A stretch of DNA of 58,464 nt, taken from the NCBI GenBank assembly GCA_937915455.1, contig CALDNN010000102.1:1-58464 (forward strand), in the 5' to 3' direction. The notes beneath the pieces are model-generated. The model saw only the letters and a program-made list of their open reading frames with translations, was not told the origin of the DNA and searched no databases. The translations under genes and the position numbers were made by a program. Every line of letters starts with the position of its first letter. Within the stretch, counting starts at the first letter, position 1. Shown here piece by piece: positions 15,196-24,406 of this stretch. The stretch is from Pelethousia sp002409725 (GTDB lineage: Bacteria; Bacillota; Clostridia; Christensenellales; CAG-138).

Positions 15196-15960
15196 ATGGC
15201 AAAGGTATTATTCGCGGGGGAATCCGCAACCATCGCAACCACGCACATCAAAGGTATGGATGCATTCACGCATTATCGTTACAGCGAGGCCTCAAACTAT
15301 CTGCTGCCCAAGCTGAAGGAAAACGGTATTGAGGTAGATTATCTGCCTTGCCACGATGTCATGGCCAAATTTCCGCTCACCGCGAAGGAGCTTAGCGTTT
15401 ACGACTGCGTGGCCATAAGCGATCTGGGGAGCAATAGCCTGCTCTTTCACCCGGAAGTGCTGCTCAGATCAGGCGAAAGGCCCAATCGGCTTTCTGCCAT
15501 CAAAGAGTATGTGCACGGCGGCGGCAGCTTTTTGATGATTGGCGGCTATATGTCCTATGCGGGCGTTGAAAACAAGGCGCGTTTTCATGATACCCCCATC
15601 GAGGATCTTATGCCCGTAGAAATCTTGAATTATGACGATCGTGTCGAGCTGGTGGAAGGATTTAAACCGGAGGTTATGCTTCCCGATCATCCCATTCTGG
15701 CCGGTCTTACGGATATTCCTCGTATGCTTTTTTATAACCAGACAATACTCAAGGCCGGCGCTGAATTGGTGCTTGCCAACCGTGAGCGCGGCAGGGTCGA
15801 TCCCATTCTCGCCGTTTGGAATTTTGGCAAAGGCCGTGCCGCCGCCTTTACGCCCGACTGTGCGCCGCATGGTGCACCCCCGGAGTTTCTCAACTGGCCG
15901 CAATATGGCAGATTCTTCGCCAACATACTGCGCTATATGGCCAAGGAGGAAACGAAATAA
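15196..15960 (+). CDS. Glutamine amidotransferase-like protein (PF07090/ThuA-like)
   Basis: A 255-residue protein of the putative class I glutamine amidotransferase-like family (DUF1355/PF07090). Recognisable stretches: KVLFAGESATIATTHIKGMD at the N-terminus, YDCVAISDLGSNSLLFHP, and GGGSFLMIGGYMSYAGVENKARF, then PDHPILAGL. No experimentally settled reaction is known to me for this family; it often sits in carbohydrate loci. The start is put at 15196, with AAGGAGGAAGG at 15174-15184; a longer in-frame start at 15169 would lie before that site. Second gene of the LacI operon. Confidence 0.75.
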   Translation: MAKVLFAGESATIATTHIKGMDAFTHYRYSEASNYLLPKLKENGIEVDYLPCHDVMAKFPLTAKELSVYDCVAISDLGSNSLLFHPEVLLRSGERPNRLSAIKEYVHGGGSFLMIGGYMSYAGVENKARFHDTPIEDLMPVEILNYDDRVELVEGFKPEVMLPDHPILAGLTDIPRMLFYNQTILKAGAELVLANRERGRVDPILAVWNFGKGRAAAFTPDCAPHGAPPEFLNWPQYGRFFANILRYMAKEETK

Positions 15961-16024
15961 TCCCAAAAAGTTTGATAGGGCGAAGAGCCCATCAATAAAA
16001 TATATGTTATAAAGGAGAAAAGCA

Positions 16025-17107
16025 ATGAAAAAAACCATCAGCTTCCTGTTGGCCCTCGTAGTGGCCATCACCTTGTTTGCAGGCTGCGCAGCCCCGGCAC
16101 AGCAACCCGCTGTTGACCAGCCCGCTACCGAAACCGAACCCGCTGCAGAAACCGAGCCTTCTGCCGAAGCGCCGGCTCCCGCGGAAGAGAACGCACCGGC
16201 CGCCCTGCCCAAAGTTGCGCTCATGTCTATGCGCGAAATGACGCAGCCTGCCGATGAAAGCACCCTCGAAGGCGTAAAGCGCCTCAAGGACGAGCTTGGC
16301 ATCGACGTTAAAACGGTTGTCTGCCTGGAAGTCAGCGAATACTATGACCAGATGCAGGCGCTGTGCGAAGAAGGTTATGATGTCATCTACTTCGTATATG
16401 ATAACTTCCTTGAGGCTGCTAAAAAGCTTTCCCCGCTCTATCCCGATATTAAATTCATCGGCCTTTGGATCAACCTCAACGGAGAAGAAGCTGCGCCCAA
16501 CCTCAAGCCCGTCCACTTCCGTTCCGAGCAGGGCTCTTTCATGTGCGGCGTAGTCGCGGCGCTCATGTCTGAAAGCAAGCAAGTCGGCTTCATCGGCGGT
16601 GGCAACAACGCCGGTATCAAGACCTTCCTTGCGGGCTATGAAGCCGGTATCAAGTATGTAGACAACGGCACGGAGCTGGTTGTTGCTTGGGCCAACACCT
16701 TTGACGATCCGCTCAAGGGCAAGGAGCTGGCCTCCAGTATGTACCAAAAAGGCGTGGACGTGATCTACCAGGCGGCCAATCAAACCGGTCTTGGTGTATT
16801 TGACGCGGCGCGCGAAGCCGGCAAGTATGCCATCGGCGTAGATGTTGACCAGTCCCCTCTCGCTCCCGAAAATATCATCTGCTCCAGCCTGCTCGATCAC
16901 GGCTATGCCACCTTCGACAGCATTTCCGCGGTTGCAAACGGCAACTTCAATAACGAGCAGGTATTCTATGGTATTCAGGAAGGTATGCCCGTTGTAGCCA
17001 TCAATGAAGCGCTTGTTTCCGCTGATGTCATGGCGAAGGTCGACGAGATCGAGGCGAAGATCGCCGCCGGCGAAATTCAGATTCCCACGACCACCGAAAC
17101 CGAATAA
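16025..17107 (+). CDS. BMP-family nucleoside-binding lipoprotein
   Basis: A 360-residue substrate-binding lipoprotein. Lipobox LFAGC with Cys21, then a Pro/Glu/Ala-rich linker to about residue 60. The BMP (PnrA/Med) domain follows, with EGYDVIYFVYDNF, FRSEQGSFMCGVVAALMS, VGFIGGGNNAG, and GKYAIGVDVDQSPLAPENI, the usual ligand-site region. This family delivers nucleosides to BmpDEF/YufN-type importers, and the next genes encode exactly such an ATPase and two permeases. AAAGGAG precedes the ATG. A large hairpin follows the gene. Confidence 0.9.
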   Translation: MKKTISFLLALVVAITLFAGCAAPAQQPAVDQPATETEPAAETEPSAEAPAPAEENAPAALPKVALMSMREMTQPADESTLEGVKRLKDELGIDVKTVVCLEVSEYYDQMQALCEEGYDVIYFVYDNFLEAAKKLSPLYPDIKFIGLWINLNGEEAAPNLKPVHFRSEQGSFMCGVVAALMSESKQVGFIGGGNNAGIKTFLAGYEAGIKYVDNGTELVVAWANTFDDPLKGKELASSMYQKGVDVIYQAANQTGLGVFDAAREAGKYAIGVDVDQSPLAPENIICSSLLDHGYATFDSISAVANGNFNNEQVFYGIQEGMPVVAINEALVSADVMAKVDEIEAKIAAGEIQIPTTTETE

Positions 17108-17136
17108 CCTTCAGACACAATTCTGAAGTGACTCCT

Positions 17137-17173
17137 GGGTGAACCGTCGCGGCGCTTGCCGCGGCGGTCACCC
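17137..17173 (+). other. Intra-operon hairpin after the binding-protein gene
   Basis: Long stem GGGTGA(A)CCGTCGCGGC with GCCGCGGCGGTCACCC, one bulge and one wobble, loop GCTT, no T-run. A smaller hairpin TTCAGA-TCTGAA lies at 17110-17127. Such structures often protect binding-protein mRNA and reduce expression of downstream permease genes (established for several transporters; inferred here). Confidence 0.6.
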
Positions 17174-17326
17174 TTAACACAGACGCAAGACTATACCTTC
17201 TTGTTCGCGCTTCTAAATAACATATGGGTTTATGAAGATGAGGCGCTTGTCGCGTCCCCGGCGAAGCCGCAATAACGCGCTTTGCAAAACTGTTACAAAG
17301 CATATTCCGAAAGGAACAGATTTAAA

Positions 17327-18889
17327 ATGGCGGAAACAATATTGGAATTGAAGGATATAACGAAGATCTTTCCGCATCCGGAAACGCCGGTCAGGGCGAA
17401 CGATGGAGTATCGCTTTCGCTGCGGCGTGGCGAAATACATGCTATTGTTGGTGAAAATGGAACGGGCAAAAGCACCCTGATGAATATTCTGTACGGCCTT
17501 TTGCAGCCGGATGGCGGTGAAATCATTTTGAAAGGGCAGCCGGTCAAATTCAGGAGCCCACGCGACGCCATGCGCAATGGCATAGGCATGGTTCATCAGC
17601 ATTTCATGCTCGTACCTTCCTTCACCGTAGCAGAAAATCTTGTATTCGGGTTCGAGCCCCGCAAAAAAGGCATCTTCGTGGATAAAGGGAAGGCAAACGA
17701 GATTACAAAACAGATTGCCGAAAAATATGGATTTGAAGTCGACCCTGGAAGAAAGGTTGCCGATTGCCCCCTGAGTATGCAACAGAGGGTAGAAATTTTA
17801 AAAATACTGTTTCATGGCGCTGAAATATTAATTTTTGACGAGCCCACCGCGGTTTTAACGCCGTCTGAAACAGACGAGCTGTTTAAAGCTTTTACCGCGC
17901 TACGGGCGGATGGCAAGACCATTGTCTTTATCACCCATAAACTCAGAGAGGTTATGGCCATTGCGGATTGCGTCACGGTCATGCGCAAGGGCAAGGTTGT
18001 CACTACGGTGGATAAGAATGATACCTCCGTAGAGGATCTTGCGGAAAAGATGGTGGGCAAGCGTATCAACATAGCGGATAGGCAGATAGCAAACGCTGCG
18101 CAGGAAACCGGGTCCATCATCCTTTCCTTGGAAAATGTGAGTACCGGCCTCTCTGCTTCGGGCAAGAAGCTCAGCAATCTGTCCTTTGATTTGCACGAAG
18201 GCGAGATTGTCGGCATAGCGGGTGTAGGCGGCAACGGACAGGAGCTTCTTGTGGAAACCATTAGCGGCCTGAATACCGATGTTACCGGCGGCCATGTGCG
18301 ATACAGGGGAAAAGATATCACGGGGTATAACGCCGCCAGGATGCGAGAAATCGGCATTGCCCATATCACCGGCGAACGATATCTGCGCGGCATTAGCTCC
18401 GTATCGAATATCTACGATAACCTGATTATGGGTGCGCACCGCCGTGCACCGTGGGCAAAGGGCATGTTTATTAAGCCCAAGGAGCTTGTTGTTCTGGCCG
18501 ATACGTTGATTCAGGATTTTGACATCAAGGCGGCCTCGCGGAACATGGATATTATGAACCTATCCGGCGGCAACATTCAAAAATGCATCCTTGCCCGGGA
18601 GTTGAACCTGGCGAAGGAGTTGATCCTGGCCGAAGAGCCCACGCGCGGCGTAGATGTTGGTTCACAGTCCTTCATTCACCATACGCTTATCCAAAAATGC
18701 AAAGAAGGCTATGGTGTTGTGCTTGTTTCGACCGACCTTGACGAAGTGCTGGCTCTGAGCAGCGTTGTGTATGTGATGTTTGACGGCCACATTATTGGCA
18801 CGGTCGATCCCGAATCGCCGGACGCACGGGAGAAGATCGGCCTGCTGATGGCCGGAATTGCCACGGAAGAGGAGCGTGACGCCATATGA
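17327..18889 (+). CDS. Nucleoside/sugar ABC transporter ATP-binding protein (two ATPase domains)
   Basis: A 520-residue ATPase with two nucleotide-binding domains, as in YufO/BmpD and RbsA. Domain 1 has Walker A GENGTGKST (about 40-48), Q-loop MVHQHFML, an unusual signature LSMQQRVEI and Walker B ILIFDEPTAVL. Domain 2 has a degenerate Walker A (GVGGNGQEL), the classical signature LSGGNIQK and ILAEEPTRGVD. The asymmetry is normal for the family. Start at 17327 follows AAAGGAAC; the frame is open 15 codons upstream without a site. Stop overlaps the next gene by 4 nt. Confidence 0.92.
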   Translation: MAETILELKDITKIFPHPETPVRANDGVSLSLRRGEIHAIVGENGTGKSTLMNILYGLLQPDGGEIILKGQPVKFRSPRDAMRNGIGMVHQHFMLVPSFTVAENLVFGFEPRKKGIFVDKGKANEITKQIAEKYGFEVDPGRKVADCPLSMQQRVEILKILFHGAEILIFDEPTAVLTPSETDELFKAFTALRADGKTIVFITHKLREVMAIADCVTVMRKGKVVTTVDKNDTSVEDLAEKMVGKRINIADRQIANAAQETGSIILSLENVSTGLSASGKKLSNLSFDLHEGEIVGIAGVGGNGQELLVETISGLNTDVTGGHVRYRGKDITGYNAARMREIGIAHITGERYLRGISSVSNIYDNLIMGAHRRAPWAKGMFIKPKELVVLADTLIQDFDIKAASRNMDIMNLSGGNIQKCILARELNLAKELILAEEPTRGVDVGSQSFIHHTLIQKCKEGYGVVLVSTDLDEVLALSSVVYVMFDGHIIGTVDPESPDAREKIGLLMAGIATEEERDAI

Positions 18890-19941
18890 ACAAACCTTGG
18901 GTACAATCTATACTCAGGCTGCTCATCGCATTTGCGGTTGGCCTTATTATCAGCAGCATCTTTATTCTGGCCGTGGGAGAAAATCCCATTGAAGCCTATA
19001 TCGCCCTTCTGTCAGGTGCTTTCGGAAGCAACCTGAGCATTTTCACCACGCTGCGCTGGACTGTGCCTTATATCATCGTCGGCGTAGCCGCGGCGGTATC
19101 CTTTAAGGCCGGGTTGTTCAACATGGGCCTTGAAGGCTGTGTTTATGCGGGCGCGCTTGTAGCGGGGCTGCTCGGCACCATGAAGGGGATGTCCGCCGTG
19201 GTTCACATACCGCTGTGCATCCTTGGCGCGGTTGCCGTCGGCATGCTCTGGATGTGGGTGCCCGCCTTCCTGAAATCACGCTTCGGCACGAGCGAGGTAA
19301 TCATAACATGGATGCAAAGCTATGCGATGGTACTGCTATGTTCCTTCCTTGTGACCAGCTATTTCCAGCGGCCTGAAGATATCATGAGCGCGGCGCAGCA
19401 GGTGCGCACGCCCTTTATTGAGGCCTCTGCCACGCTCAATCCAATCGTTCAGCCCTACAAGCTAAACTCCTCGCTATATATTGCCATCGTGCTGGTCGTC
19501 CTGTTCTACGTTTTTACCAAGTATACCAAGCGCGGTTATGAACACAGAATGATGGGGCTCTCCTATGACTTTTCTGTTTATGGCGGCGTGAATACCAAGG
19601 ATATCCAGTTCTGGGCACTACTGATAAGTGGCGGCATCGCCGCGATTGCGGGTGCTGCGGAAACGATGGGCGTAAACGGGCAGTATATACACGGTTTTTC
19701 AACCTCCATGGGACCAAACGGCATTATGGTCGCCCTGATGGGCAGGCTCAACCCGGTTGGCATCGCAGCAGCTTCCCTATTTATGGGGGCAATTCAAAGC
19801 GGCGCACGCGCCATGGTTCGCGCTACCGATGTTTCTGTTTACACAATGAACATCATGATCAGCATCATCGTTATCTGCATTACTGCCGATGGGCTCTACG
19901 AGTTGCTGCGCATTAAGAAGCGCCAGAGGGAGGGCGATTAA
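18886..19941 (+). CDS. Nucleoside ABC transporter permease (YufP/BmpE type)
   Basis: A 351-residue integral membrane protein of the BPD_transp_2 family (LivM/RbsC-like). It opens with a transmembrane helix after a short KPWVQS start. FKAGLFNMGLEGCVYAGAL is the family segment, and MVALMGRLNPVGIAAASLFMGA is the conserved C-terminal part. It forms the channel with the next permease. It starts within the ATPase stop codon region (four-base overlap) and ends 1 nt before the next ATG. Confidence 0.9.
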   Translation: MNKPWVQSILRLLIAFAVGLIISSIFILAVGENPIEAYIALLSGAFGSNLSIFTTLRWTVPYIIVGVAAAVSFKAGLFNMGLEGCVYAGALVAGLLGTMKGMSAVVHIPLCILGAVAVGMLWMWVPAFLKSRFGTSEVIITWMQSYAMVLLCSFLVTSYFQRPEDIMSAAQQVRTPFIEASATLNPIVQPYKLNSSLYIAIVLVVLFYVFTKYTKRGYEHRMMGLSYDFSVYGGVNTKDIQFWALLISGGIAAIAGAAETMGVNGQYIHGFSTSMGPNGIMVALMGRLNPVGIAAASLFMGAIQSGARAMVRATDVSVYTMNIMISIIVICITADGLYELLRIKKRQREGD

Positions 19942-19942
19942 T

Positions 19943-20839
19943 ATGTTGGATATCCTTTTTAGTGAGCATACCATTACTACGGGTATCAGCCTTGCAACCC
20001 CCATCCTGCTATGCGCGCTAGGCGGTGCGGTTTGTTCTAAATCCGGCAACTTCAATATTGCCATGGAAGGGTTTATGCTTATCGGCGCGTTTTTCGGCGT
20101 AGTCGGCGCTTATTATATGAATAGCGTAGCCATGGGTTTGCTCTTTGCCATGCTCGCCTCGGTTCTGATTGCGCTTTTATACGGCTTGTTCCTGATGAAG
20201 TTCAGAGCGGATGAAATCATTCTGGGCTTCGGCTTTAACATGCTGGCGGTTGCACTTACGGGATGGCTGCTAGAGCCGGTCTTCGGAGGCGCAGGCTCCT
20301 TCTATAACCCTGCCACGCCGTCTCTTGAAAAAATTGTAATCCCCTTTTTGGAGGGTATTCCCGTTCTTCGCTGCCTGAGCGGCCACAACATGATCGTTTA
20401 TCTCTCCTGGATACTGGTGCTTGTGATTCATTTCATGATGTACAAGACCCCGCTAGGATTCAGGCTGCGGGCCCTGGGTGAAAACCCACGCACGCTGGGG
20501 GTAAGCGGCCTGCACACGGATAGATATCGCTACTTGTCGGAAATTATCGTAGGCGTGCTTTGCGGCCTCGCAGGCGCCTTCCTTTCCATCGGCAATCTAT
20601 CTATGTTCACCGAAAACATGACCTCTGGCCGCGGATATATCGCAGTTGCCGCCGTTGGCTTTAGCAATGGCTATATTCCGATCACCGCACTTGCCGGCCT
20701 GATCTTCGGCCTGACCAGCAGCGCGGCTATACAGTTGCAAGGCATTGGATTCCCCTCGCAGCTGGTCGATATGACGCCTTATGTAATCACGATTGTTATC
20801 ATTTTGATTTCTGCGTTTAATCGCAGGAAAACCCGATAA
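19943..20839 (+). CDS. Nucleoside ABC transporter permease (YufQ/BmpF type)
   Basis: A 299-residue integral membrane protein, second permease of the BMP-dependent importer. ALGGAVCSKSGNFNIAMEGFML is the characteristic N-terminal motif region; LGFRLRALGENPRTLGVSG is the cytoplasmic coupling helix that contacts the ATPase; GRGYIAVAAVGFSNG follows. The start at 19943 is set by GAGGGAGGG at 19926-19934; the frame is open for 18 codons upstream inside the previous gene. Confidence 0.9.
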   Translation: MLDILFSEHTITTGISLATPILLCALGGAVCSKSGNFNIAMEGFMLIGAFFGVVGAYYMNSVAMGLLFAMLASVLIALLYGLFLMKFRADEIILGFGFNMLAVALTGWLLEPVFGGAGSFYNPATPSLEKIVIPFLEGIPVLRCLSGHNMIVYLSWILVLVIHFMMYKTPLGFRLRALGENPRTLGVSGLHTDRYRYLSEIIVGVLCGLAGAFLSIGNLSMFTENMTSGRGYIAVAAVGFSNGYIPITALAGLIFGLTSSAAIQLQGIGFPSQLVDMTPYVITIVIILISAFNRRKTR

Positions 20840-20856
20840 AGCAGGAGGATGAAGCA

Positions 20857-22086
20857 ATGACGACTTATATCAAAGCAGCCCGGCTCATTGACTGCACCGG
20901 TGCGCAGCCAATGCTTGCTCCGGTGATCGTTGTGGATGGCGAGTATATTACCCGCATCGCGGATGCCGCAAGCATCGAAATTCCTTTGGATGCCAATGTC
21001 ATAGACTGCGGACAGGATACCCTAATGGCGGGCCTGATCGATTCCCATATCCATGTGGGTGAGGATGCGCGGCGGGATGAATCCGTAAAGCAGCAGCATC
21101 TTCAGCCGGACGGGCTCCGCGCAATCCGTGGCGCGGTGACGCTGAAGGACGATTTGATGTGCGGCGTAACCAGTGCCCGCGCCTTGGGCGACGGCACGGG
21201 CTGTGTGGACGTGATCCTCCGCGATGCGATCAACCGCGGGGAAATTACGGGCCCCCGGCTTCAAGTTGCCGCGCAGGCTATCCGCCCTTCTAACGGCACC
21301 GCCCCTGAGATTGGCGTTGTTGCGGATGGCGAGGATGAAATGCGCAAGGCCGTGCGTCGCGCAATCTTCAACGGCGCTGATGTGATCAAGCTTTTTATCT
21401 CCAACGTATCCAGAGGCGAAACCTATCTGGACTATCTCAAAGGCGATCTTACGCAGGTATCCGCGTATACGAAGCGTGAGCTTGAGGTGGCGGTTGAAGA
21501 GGCGCACCGCTGCGGCATAAAGGTTGCCGGGCACTGCATCGGCGGCGATGTGGTTAAGTGGGCGCTGGAGGCTGGTCTCGCATCGCTCGAACACGCAAAT
21601 CTCATTGAAGAGGACGATATCCCTTATTTCAAAAAGTATGGGGGATATATAAGCGATCCCAACCTAATTTTGTTTTTCGATCCGGTGCGCGGCTTTGAGT
21701 CTCCCACGATCAAAACGCACAAATGGAACCAGCTCCCGCACTGGTGGCATGAAAAGGTATGGCGCGCGCGGGAACAAACCACCCGCGTTATGGGCAAGGC
21801 CTTAAAGGAAGGTGTGAAATTCGCTTTGGGCACAGATCTAAACCACACGATGCTCTGGCTCGAATGCAAATATTTCATTGAAAACATAGGTGCTTCCAAT
21901 ATGCAGGCGCTGCTTGCCGTTACCAGGGACAGCGCGCAGCTTCTTGGGACGGACCACGAGGTTGGCACCATAGAAAAGGGAAAGCTTGCGGATATTATCT
22001 CTCTCGACGGCGATCCGCTCGCTGATATTTCCGCCCTCAGCCGGGTGAAACTGGTGATGAAAGGCGGCAGCGTCGCAAAACGATAA
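20857..22086 (+). CDS. Metal-dependent amidohydrolase (imidazolonepropionase-like)
   Basis: A 409-residue amidohydrolase-superfamily enzyme with all expected metal ligands: DSHIHVG (HxH) near residue 63-68, a lysine in DVIKLFIS, His in AGHCIGG, His in LEHANLI and Asp in GTDLN. The end has the family beta-sandwich signature GTIEKGKLADIISLDGDPL. Related enzymes act on nucleobases, hydantoins or N-acyl/prolyl dipeptides; the substrate is not predictable here, but its place after a nucleoside importer suggests a cyclic amide or base (inference). CAGGAGG precedes ATG. Last gene of the operon. Confidence 0.85.
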   Translation: MTTYIKAARLIDCTGAQPMLAPVIVVDGEYITRIADAASIEIPLDANVIDCGQDTLMAGLIDSHIHVGEDARRDESVKQQHLQPDGLRAIRGAVTLKDDLMCGVTSARALGDGTGCVDVILRDAINRGEITGPRLQVAAQAIRPSNGTAPEIGVVADGEDEMRKAVRRAIFNGADVIKLFISNVSRGETYLDYLKGDLTQVSAYTKRELEVAVEEAHRCGIKVAGHCIGGDVVKWALEAGLASLEHANLIEEDDIPYFKKYGGYISDPNLILFFDPVRGFESPTIKTHKWNQLPHWWHEKVWRAREQTTRVMGKALKEGVKFALGTDLNHTMLWLECKYFIENIGASNMQALLAVTRDSAQLLGTDHEVGTIEKGKLADIISLDGDPLADISALSRVKLVMKGGSVAKR

Positions 22087-22182
22087 GTTGCGCCCGGCAT
22101 TGTATCCTGCCTCTCGGAACCGGAAACAGCGCGGGCTTATGGCTGGATTTTTCAATGCGTATCCAAACCGAATCAGATAAAG

Positions 22183-22213
22183 ACGGACCTCGGCAAGAGC
22201 CGGGGTCCGTTTT
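22183..22213. terminator. Terminator between convergent operons
   Basis: 12-bp stem ACGGACCTCGGC / GCCGGGGTCCGT with loop AAGA and TTTT on the plus strand; probably works for both directions though the minus-strand T-run is poor. Confidence 0.8.
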
Positions 22214-22218
22214 CCCAT

Positions 22219-23661
22219 TTAATAAGTCCCGATAGGGGGCTGCACATATTCGGGAAGAGGACAAACATAACGCCCGCCGTTTTTTTCGGCGACCTCACGC
22301 TTTGCCTGCTCTATCAGCGCCGGCTGCTCCATCGTGCGCACGCAGGCAAGGGCCATAACCTGCGCCGCCCGCAGCATGCCCTTCATGCCGATTGCGGAGC
22401 ATGAAAAGGCCGTATTCTGCCATGTATGGCCGACATTCCCCAGGCAGGCCGTGGCAACGTGCAGCATGACGGTCGGCGTAATATAGCCTACATCCCCCAC
22501 GTCCGTGGAACCGGATTCGTAGCCGGTTTCACGGGGGTTAAAGGGATGCACGGCCTTATCCAGCGGCGCCATCAGCGCTTCATCCAGTTCGTTCGGGGCG
22601 AAATACTCCGTTAACGCCTCCCGTATATTGGCAAGCGTGTGCTTGCTGTAGCTGCGCAGAAAATCCGTCGCCAGCTTGTAATCCGCATCATCCCAATCGG
22701 GCGCACCGGCGGATCGAAGGCATTCGTCCATGACGGCTGCCAGCGTTTTGTTTGGCACATAGTCTGAAAATGCCATGGTAACGTCAAACCGCATCTGTGT
22801 GCCGGTCATCAGGGCCGCGCCCTTTGCCACGTCAACAACCCTGGTGAACAGATCCTGCATCTGCCTTACCTTGGGCGCGCGCACTTCATATTTAATAACC
22901 GCGTGGCTCTGCACCACATTCGGCGCAGTGCCGCCGGCATCCGAATAGGCGTAGTGGATGCGGGCGGAATCAATCATATGCTCGCGCAGGTAGTTCACGC
23001 CGACGTTCATCAGCTCCACTGCATCCAGCGCCGATCTTCCCAAATGCGGCGCGCCGCCCGCGTGGGAAGAAACGCCGTCAAAGATGAAGTTTGCGCCCAT
23101 AATGGCAACGCTGCCTTTGGCTGGAACCTCGTTAACCGTAGCCGGGTGCCATGTATAGGCAAAGTCTACATCGTCAAAATAACCGGCGCGGGCAATGAAC
23201 TGCTTGGAGCCGGCCCCCTCTTCCGCGGGGCACCCGAAGAAGATCACCGTGCCGTCTCTGTTTTCTTGCAGCAGATAATCCTTCAGCGCTGCAGCGGCTG
23301 CATAGCAGCCCGCACCCAGCAGGTTGTGGCCGCAGCCATGCCCTGCCCCTCCTTCCTTAACGGGTTCCTGTGTGGGAAAGGCGGCTTTTTGGCTTAATCC
23401 ATACAGCGCATCATACTCGGCAAGCAGTCCTATTGTTGGCTTTCCGCTGCCGTTCCTGAAGGTAGCCGTAAACGCGGTGGGTATTTGGGCAATGTTTTTC
23501 TCAATCGTAAAGCCTTGTTTTTCTAGCGCCTCCTGCAATACTGTGGCCGAACGAACCTCGCAGTACGGCAGCTCCGCAAAACCCCATATCTCGCTGGCGA
23601 GGCGAACGGCCTCATCAGCCTTAGCTGCGATCAGTCGGTTTATCTTATCATTCAAACTCAT
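22219..23661 (-). CDS. M20 family amidohydrolase (AbgB-like)
   Basis: A 480-residue cytoplasmic metallopeptidase of the M20D group, most like the p-aminobenzoyl-glutamate hydrolase B subunit. Metal and catalytic motifs: LLAEYDALYGLSQ, AGHGCGHNLLGAG, PAEEGAGSK, YTWHPATVN, and a C-terminal VGHTWQNTAF. It should remove an N-acyl or N-aroyl group from an amino acid. It sits 10 nt behind an amino-acid ABC transporter on the same strand, so the transporter likely imports its substrate (inference). The long C-terminal part (480 versus about 400 in N-acyl hydrolases) fits AbgB. Confidence 0.87.
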   Translation of the reverse strand: MSLNDKINRLIAAKADEAVRLASEIWGFAELPYCEVRSATVLQEALEKQGFTIEKNIAQIPTAFTATFRNGSGKPTIGLLAEYDALYGLSQKAAFPTQEPVKEGGAGHGCGHNLLGAGCYAAAAALKDYLLQENRDGTVIFFGCPAEEGAGSKQFIARAGYFDDVDFAYTWHPATVNEVPAKGSVAIMGANFIFDGVSSHAGGAPHLGRSALDAVELMNVGVNYLREHMIDSARIHYAYSDAGGTAPNVVQSHAVIKYEVRAPKVRQMQDLFTRVVDVAKGAALMTGTQMRFDVTMAFSDYVPNKTLAAVMDECLRSAGAPDWDDADYKLATDFLRSYSKHTLANIREALTEYFAPNELDEALMAPLDKAVHPFNPRETGYESGSTDVGDVGYITPTVMLHVATACLGNVGHTWQNTAFSCSAIGMKGMLRAAQVMALACVRTMEQPALIEQAKREVAEKNGGRYVCPLPEYVQPPIGTY

Positions 23662-23671
23662 AGCGGCTCCT

Positions 23672-24406
23672 TTATAAAACCATGCTCAAAAACCGGATGG
23701 TGCTTGGATCACGCGGGCAGGTAAACATCACATCGGGGCTGCCCTCCTCCTTGATCACGCCGTCGGATATAAACAGCACGCGGTCTGAAATCTTGCGGGC
23801 AAATGCCATTTCATGCGTGACGATCACGATGGTCATGCCGCTTTTTGCCAGGTCGCCGATAACGCCCAAGACCTCCTTCACCATTTCCGGGTCGAGCGCG
23901 GAAGTCGGCTCGTCAAACAGCATCACCTCAGGGCGCATGGCCAGCGCCCTTACGATAGAGAGCCGCTGCTTCTGCCCGCCGGACAGCTTGCGGGGGTACT
24001 CGTCGGCTTTATCTGTTAGCCCTACGCGGCCAAGCAGCGCCATGGCTTCTTCCGTGGCTTGCGCTTTGGGTATTTTCTTCTCCAGGATCGGCGCGAGCGT
24101 GATGTTCTCCAGCACGCTCATGTGGGGGAAAACATTAAAGCTCTGAAAGACCATACCGATTTTCCGCCGGTATTGGCAAATGTCCAGGTTTTTTTGCGTG
24201 ATGTCCTGCCCTTTAAAGTATATCCTGCCTTCGGTGGGCTGTTCCAGCAGGTTTAGGCAACGCAGAAAGGTGGATTTGCCGCCGCCGGAGGGACCTATGA
24301 CAGATACCACCTCGCCCTGCCGTATGGCCGTGGTGGCGCCTTTTAATACTTCCAGCTTTCCAAAGCTCTTTTTGAGGTTTTCCACGCGCAGGATTTCGTT
24401 AGTCAC
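23672..24406 (-). CDS. Polar amino-acid ABC transporter ATPase (GlnQ/HisP type)
   Basis: A 244-residue ATPase: Walker A GPSGGGKST, Q-loop VFQSFNVFPHM, signature LSGGQKQRLSI, Walker B VMLFDEPTSALDP and the H-loop VTHEMAFAR. ALDPEMVKEVL is the typical amino-acid subfamily wording. It starts at GTG 24406, overlapping the permease end by 8 nt. Third gene of the binding protein-permease-ATPase-M20 operon. Confidence 0.93.
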   Translation of the reverse strand: MTNEILRVENLKKSFGKLEVLKGATTAIRQGEVVSVIGPSGGGKSTFLRCLNLLEQPTEGRIYFKGQDITQKNLDICQYRRKIGMVFQSFNVFPHMSVLENITLAPILEKKIPKAQATEEAMALLGRVGLTDKADEYPRKLSGGQKQRLSIVRALAMRPEVMLFDEPTSALDPEMVKEVLGVIGDLAKSGMTIVIVTHEMAFARKISDRVLFISDGVIKEEGSPDVMFTCPRDPSTIRFLSMVL

